Virus record (IMG/VR): IMGVR_UViG_3300023245_000095
Coordinates: 1-26,505 of that record
DNA: 26,505 nt
Strand: one strand, 5' to 3'
DNA from: a virus
Shown piece after piece: positions 23,034-26,505 of the stretch (its first letter is position 1; each line of letters starts with the position of its first letter). Both the position numbers and the translations under genes were made by a program. Under the pieces are notes generated by a model. It searched no databases. It saw nothing but the letters and a program-made list of their open reading frames with translations, and had not been told where the DNA came from.

Positions 23034-23077
23034 GCGGCGGGCACGCTAGTACAGGTGCCTGCCGCCCTTCTTTTATT
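23034..23077 (+). terminator. Strong intrinsic terminator
   Basis: GCGGCGGGCAC (23034-23044) pairs with GTGCCTGCCGC (23055-23065) in an 11-bp stem with one G-U pair and a 10-nt loop. It is followed by CCTTCTTTTATT. Stem strength and T tract fit a rho-independent terminator that ends the nuclease/ATPase/SSB unit. Confidence 0.85.
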
Positions 23078-23109
23078 AAACACCACCAGGTTCACGGACG
23101 GACAGGGGC

Positions 23110-25242
23110 ATGAGCGACCCGCAACAAGAACCAATCAACTGGCTCCAGATGTGGAGTCAGTTCCGCCGGAATGTCCAAGCGGACAAGCTGGCGGCTTTGT
23201 GCCGCGCCTGGGGTTGCACGCCCGAGGCGACCAAGTGGCTCGGCGTCGGATGGAACGGCGCTAAGAACGCCTGGATCTTCCCTGAGCGAGATGCAGAAGG
23301 CGAGATCGTCGGGCTCACCTGCCGAGCGGCCGAGCGTGACGGCACGCCCAAGCCGGGGCAGCGGGCTAAGTATGCGATCCCCGGCTCGACCCGCGGGCTC
23401 ACCTACGCCCCGGATCCTGAGTGGGGCGTGATCCCCAAGTACATCGACCACCCGATCCCGATCCCCGAGGGGGCCTCGGACGTGCTGGCGTCGCTCTCGA
23501 TCGGCATGTACGCCATCGGCCGGCCCAGCGCCACCGGCACGGCCGACTCGAACGCCTGGCTCCAGAAGCTCGTCAAGGGTCGCGACATCGCGCTCTGCAT
23601 GGAGTACGACAAGGGGGCCGGCATGGTGTCGGTCCTGGACCACGCCAAGCGGCTGTTCAAGCACTGCACCTCGATCAGATTCCTGGAGCCTCCCGAGGGC
23701 GTCAAGGACATCCGCGAGTGGCTGATGATGGACTCGGCCGTCGATGAGATCGACTTTCAGCTAAAGCGAAAGCCCTTCGAGGCGTCAAGCCTCACCCTGA
23801 TCGCCGGCGACGTGCTCACCTCGTCGGCACCGATGGACGTGGCCAAGTCGTTCATCGTGGAGAACTACAACCAGGCAGGTAAGACGACGCTCCGCCGGTG
23901 GAACGGCCGGTGGATGTATTGGGACGGTAACGGGTACTACCCCTCGGAGGAGGAGTCTGTCCGCAACAGGGCCTACCAATACCTGGACGGCAAGCAGATC
24001 CTCGCACCGCCCAAGGATCCCAACAGCGGGGCCGAGTGGAAAGAGGAGCCGTTCCAGCCCAACCGCCACAAGGTCGGGAACATCGTGGACGCCGCCCGCG
24101 CCGTCGAGAGCGTGGCGATGCCGGACAAGACGGCCATGCCCTGCTGGCTGGAGACGCCGGGATCCCTTCCCCGGGTGGATAACCTGATCGTGTTCCAGAA
24201 CGGGATCCTGGACGTGGCCGCTTACGCGAAGTCAGGCAAGGCCAAGTGGCTCCCCAAGACCCCCCTGCTGTTCACTCAAAACTACTGCCCCTACATCTAT
24301 CGACCCGAAGCGCTGCCCCAGGCCAAGCCCTTCGTGGACTGGCTCTATTCGGTGGTCAACGGGTGCAACGACACGGTGCAGCTTCTCCGGCAGTGGGGCG
24401 GGTACTGCATGACCAACAACAACAGCTTCGAGAAGTTCATGTTCATCTATGGCCGGCCATCCGCCGGCAAGGGCACTTTCCTGGACGTGCTCAAGAAGGT
24501 CATCGGTCCCCGCAACGTCTACTCGATGAAGCTCGAAAGCCTGGGCGACGGCTTCAGCCTCTACTCAGCGATGGGCCATACAAACGTCTTCATGCCCGAC
24601 ACCCAGGCCAAGGACTTCGAGAAGACCAGCAATGCCCTGGAGATCATCAAGACGATCACCGGGCGAGGCTCGATCGACGTGGCCGGCAAGGGCGTCCAGG
24701 CCCGGAGCTACGACCTCAACTGTCGCTTCACGATCGCGGCCAACGAGATCCCGAACTTCCACGACTCGGCCGGGGCTCTACGCCGGCGGCTGCTGATCGC
24801 GCCGTTCCCCAACAGCTACGAGGGGCAGATGGACCGCGAACTGAAGGATCGGCTTGTCGCCCCGGAGATCATCCAGGGGGCCGCGACTTGGTTCGTGCAG
24901 GGCTACATCGACCTGCTGGCCGATGGCGAGTTCCCGATGCCGGCAGCGGCCAAGCAGATCCAGCGCGACTTCGAGGAGTCGAACAACCCGGTCTCGGCCT
25001 TCTTCTCGGACAACGTGGTGCTGGAACCGCTCGGCCGGATCCCCAAGGGGACCATCTACGACAGCTACGAGCGGTGGTGCAAGGAGAACGGCTATCGCCC
25101 TTGGAAGCAATCCAGGTTTAAGCTCGCGTTCGTGCAGATGAACCCAGGGATCGCCACCTCCAGGGCTCGCACCGGGGAGTTCCCAGGTGAACGCCCGCAC
25201 ATCTATACCGGCGTCCGCCTGAAGGGGCCTCTCGATGCTTGA
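23110..25242 (+). CDS. Primase-helicase: TOPRIM-like domain plus SF3/D5-like helicase (710 aa)
   Basis: Residues ~25-190 resemble a TOPRIM primase part: PEGASDVLASLSIGMYAIG has the conserved acidic E120, and ALCMEYDKGAG gives D167. No complete zinc finger precedes it. Residues ~260-640 fit the D5_N/SF3 helicase layout. The Walker A is GRPSAGKG at 448-455, then VFMPDTQAKDFEKTSNALEI, then a sensor region CRFTIAANEIPNFHDSAGA and ALRRRLLIAPF. The C-terminal ~80 residues (TIYDSYERWCKENGYRPWKQ) resemble the winged-helix tail of P4-type primases. It probably makes primers and unwinds the origin for phage replication. The ATG lacks a strong SD, and the terminator lies just upstream, so it may rely on read-through or an unseen promoter. 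Confidence 0.85.
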   Translation: MSDPQQEPINWLQMWSQFRRNVQADKLAALCRAWGCTPEATKWLGVGWNGAKNAWIFPERDAEGEIVGLTCRAAERDGTPKPGQRAKYAIPGSTRGLTYAPDPEWGVIPKYIDHPIPIPEGASDVLASLSIGMYAIGRPSATGTADSNAWLQKLVKGRDIALCMEYDKGAGMVSVLDHAKRLFKHCTSIRFLEPPEGVKDIREWLMMDSAVDEIDFQLKRKPFEASSLTLIAGDVLTSSAPMDVAKSFIVENYNQAGKTTLRRWNGRWMYWDGNGYYPSEEESVRNRAYQYLDGKQILAPPKDPNSGAEWKEEPFQPNRHKVGNIVDAARAVESVAMPDKTAMPCWLETPGSLPRVDNLIVFQNGILDVAAYAKSGKAKWLPKTPLLFTQNYCPYIYRPEALPQAKPFVDWLYSVVNGCNDTVQLLRQWGGYCMTNNNSFEKFMFIYGRPSAGKGTFLDVLKKVIGPRNVYSMKLESLGDGFSLYSAMGHTNVFMPDTQAKDFEKTSNALEIIKTITGRGSIDVAGKGVQARSYDLNCRFTIAANEIPNFHDSAGALRRRLLIAPFPNSYEGQMDRELKDRLVAPEIIQGAATWFVQGYIDLLADGEFPMPAAAKQIQRDFEESNNPVSAFFSDNVVLEPLGRIPKGTIYDSYERWCKENGYRPWKQSRFKLAFVQMNPGIATSRARTGEFPGERPHIYTGVRLKGPLDA

Positions 25243-25873
25243 GCCGATCGGTGGAGTAGATCCTGGATTCGAGGGCGGCATCGGCGTCATCAACGGCGAC
25301 AGCGGATCTCTGGAGGTTCTATACGACATGCCCCAGCGAAACCAGGCCAAGGGGCGTCGAAGGGAAGTAGATGTAGATGCTCTGAATTGGATCTTCCGGG
25401 ATCTTCACCAGCGGGGAGTGGCGGACGTGCATCTTGAATGGCCGACCACACGCCCCGAGGAGAGCGCCGAAAGTTCCAAGCGATTCGGCGTGGGCCTCGG
25501 CAATATAGAAGCCCTGGTGATCGCCAACGGCATGAAGCTCGCGCGTGTAGCGCCCAACAAGTGGAAGCAGGATCTCGGGCTTCCTGGAAAGAAGGACGGA
25601 CTTACAACCGCGACTGAAGCTCGGCGTCTCGCCTGCGAGCAGGCGCTTCGCTTGATCCCCGGCATAGAGCGGGACCATCTTTACGGCCCCCGAGGCGGTG
25701 CGAAGGACGGACGGGCCGAGGCGCTGCTGATTGCCTGGTGGTCGTGGTCGAGGTCGATTCATGCGATGCGTGTCCTGGCTGACCGATGGGGGAAGGATTC
25801 GGTGCAGGCTCAGGCTTTCATGCTGATGGGTGGCCGGCGGAGCCGCAAGGTCAGACCTGGACCGCTCATCTAA
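25235..25873 (+). CDS. RuvC-like Holliday junction resolvase (212 aa)
   Basis: The RNase H-fold RuvC pattern is visible: D9 in GGVDPGFEGGIGVIN, E68 in VHLEWP, and D158 and E162 in AKDGRAEALLIAWW. The segment GNIEALVIANGMKLARVAPN followed by KWKQDLG is typical of phage RuvC-like resolvases. The product would cut branched DNA made during recombination or before packaging. The start overlaps the primase-helicase stop by 8 nt, and the 3' end overlaps the convergent methyltransferase-like gene by 8 nt. The C-terminus is basic (GGRRSRKVRPG), suited to DNA contact. Confidence 0.82.
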   Translation: MLEPIGGVDPGFEGGIGVINGDSGSLEVLYDMPQRNQAKGRRREVDVDALNWIFRDLHQRGVADVHLEWPTTRPEESAESSKRFGVGLGNIEALVIANGMKLARVAPNKWKQDLGLPGKKDGLTTATEARRLACEQALRLIPGIERDHLYGPRGGAKDGRAEALLIAWWSWSRSIHAMRVLADRWGKDSVQAQAFMLMGGRRSRKVRPGPLI

Positions 25874-26505
25874 CTCGCGGGAGCTTGGCTGGACGACGGG
25901 CGGGCTTCCGTGCCGATCCGCCCCACTGATCGGCCATCGCATCGGCAATGCCCTTGAATGTTGTGCTGGCTATTCTCGCTCGCCGATCTTTGTTGGTTCC
26001 GCTCTGTCGGTGGCTCCAGGCGGACATCCGATCCCCGTTTGATTTTATGTAAAACTTGCCTCGCCCCACGATCTTAGTTGGGGTTAGTGGGGGCAACCCG
26101 CTCAACCAGAGGCATGTCGGCTTGTGGGCCTCATCGCCGAACTGCCAAGGGTTAATGACCTGATCCGGCTTCCTCCATCGCGTGGACATTATTCCTACGG
26201 GATTTTCAATCGCAGTTCTTTTGATTTTGGCCTGGGCTAATTGCATGAAGAACTCCTCAGCGATAGCAGTCAAGGCCCACCGCTCCGGCCTTCTTGCGTT
26301 CCACGCGACCCCTGGATTGCAGAGGTAAGTGCAAGGCGGATGGGCGACCATTAGATCCCAGCCATCCCCCAAGATGTCGCGAACATCCCCTTGGTAGTGC
26401 GGTCCAGGTGATTCGGTGGGCAGGAGGTCGCACGACATAGCATCGTGCCCCCGCTTGATAAAAGCGTCACGAACGCGACCGCTGTACTCACAGGCAACCA
26501 GAACC
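25866..26505 (-). CDS. C5-cytosine methyltransferase-like protein, partial (N-terminus beyond window)
   Basis: The minus-strand frame runs open to the window edge. The residues before the first internal Met at 26438 read VLVACEYSGRVRDAFIKRGH, a conserved N-terminal part with the SAM-binding-type loop, so the real start lies outside. A catalytic-type HPPC motif occurs in DLMVAHPPCTYL, and ENPVG is a likely motif VI. The rest (DEAHKPTCLWLSGLPPL) belongs to the compact phage family usually called DNA cytosine methyltransferase-like. The protein is short and lacks a clear target-recognition domain, so activity is uncertain. It may protect phage DNA from host restriction. It converges on the resolvase gene with an 8-nt overlap. 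Confidence 0.8.
   Translation of the reverse strand, partial: VLVACEYSGRVRDAFIKRGHDAMSCDLLPTESPGPHYQGDVRDILGDGWDLMVAHPPCTYLCNPGVAWNARRPERWALTAIAEEFFMQLAQAKIKRTAIENPVGIMSTRWRKPDQVINPWQFGDEAHKPTCLWLSGLPPLTPTKIVGRGKFYIKSNGDRMSAWSHRQSGTNKDRRARIASTTFKGIADAMADQWGGSARKPARRPAKLPRVR

Noticed and set aside
24246-25121. 291-codon plus-strand frame within the primase-helicase gene
   Set aside because: It overlaps the SF3 helicase motifs in another frame and has no independent start signal or domain.
26438-26438. Met at 26438 as the start of the methyltransferase-like gene
   Set aside because: In-frame residues upstream (VLVACEYSG and following) are clearly part of the family, so the gene is partial and begins beyond the window.
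1-26505. CRISPR array, insertion sequence or attachment site
   Set aside because: No regularly spaced repeats, transposase or integrase motifs, or matching terminal repeats were seen.

Overview
The window is a 26.5 kb piece of a GC-rich (about 62 % by eye), tailed, podovirus-like phage or prophage. No integrase, attachment site, terminase, portal or endolysin is visible, so it is an interior segment. The host is probably a planctomycete: a small helix-turn-helix protein resembles the planctomycete-associated DUF1580/excisionase type, and the base composition is rich in GGATCC and GATCG words. The host call is inference; the phage call is firm.

Positions 1-17634 (+ strand) form the virion module: a small basic protein, an FmdB-type zinc ribbon, a promoter, a putative scaffold, the major capsid protein, a candidate decoration protein, a 37-residue lysine-rich protein, an SU10/tail-tubular-A-like adaptor, a small structural protein, a tail nozzle protein carrying a probable seven-bladed beta-propeller, a fibre with adenovirus-like shaft repeats, three further virion-type proteins, a 2022-residue polyvalent protein (ParB-like, GGDEF, zinc peptidase and a C-terminal LPD-type region), and a membrane-anchored coiled-coil protein. 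Stable tetraloop hairpins separate several head genes.

Positions 17631-19725 (- strand) form a compact operon. It begins with a holin-like segment fused in frame to a lipoprotein and continues with a second small membrane protein, an unknown protein, the helix-turn-helix protein and another unknown. It is probably a lysis and accessory cassette. A divergent promoter region around 19771-19826, built on the palindrome CTTGTCAAG, separates it from the next block.

Positions 19855-25873 (+ strand) form the replication and recombination module: a Cas4/RecB-type nuclease with a probable Fe-S cluster, a Sak4-like AAA_24 ATPase, a probable single-strand-binding protein ending in an SSB-like IPF tip, a strong terminator, a TOPRIM/SF3 primase-helicase and a RuvC-like resolvase. 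The right edge holds a partial, convergent C5-methyltransferase-like gene.

The most interesting points are the multidomain polyvalent protein with an intact GGDEF motif, the propeller inside the nozzle protein, the triple-beta-spiral fibre, the holin-lipoprotein fusion, and a dispersed CCAGGTWA motif seen in different reading frames and next to several gene starts.
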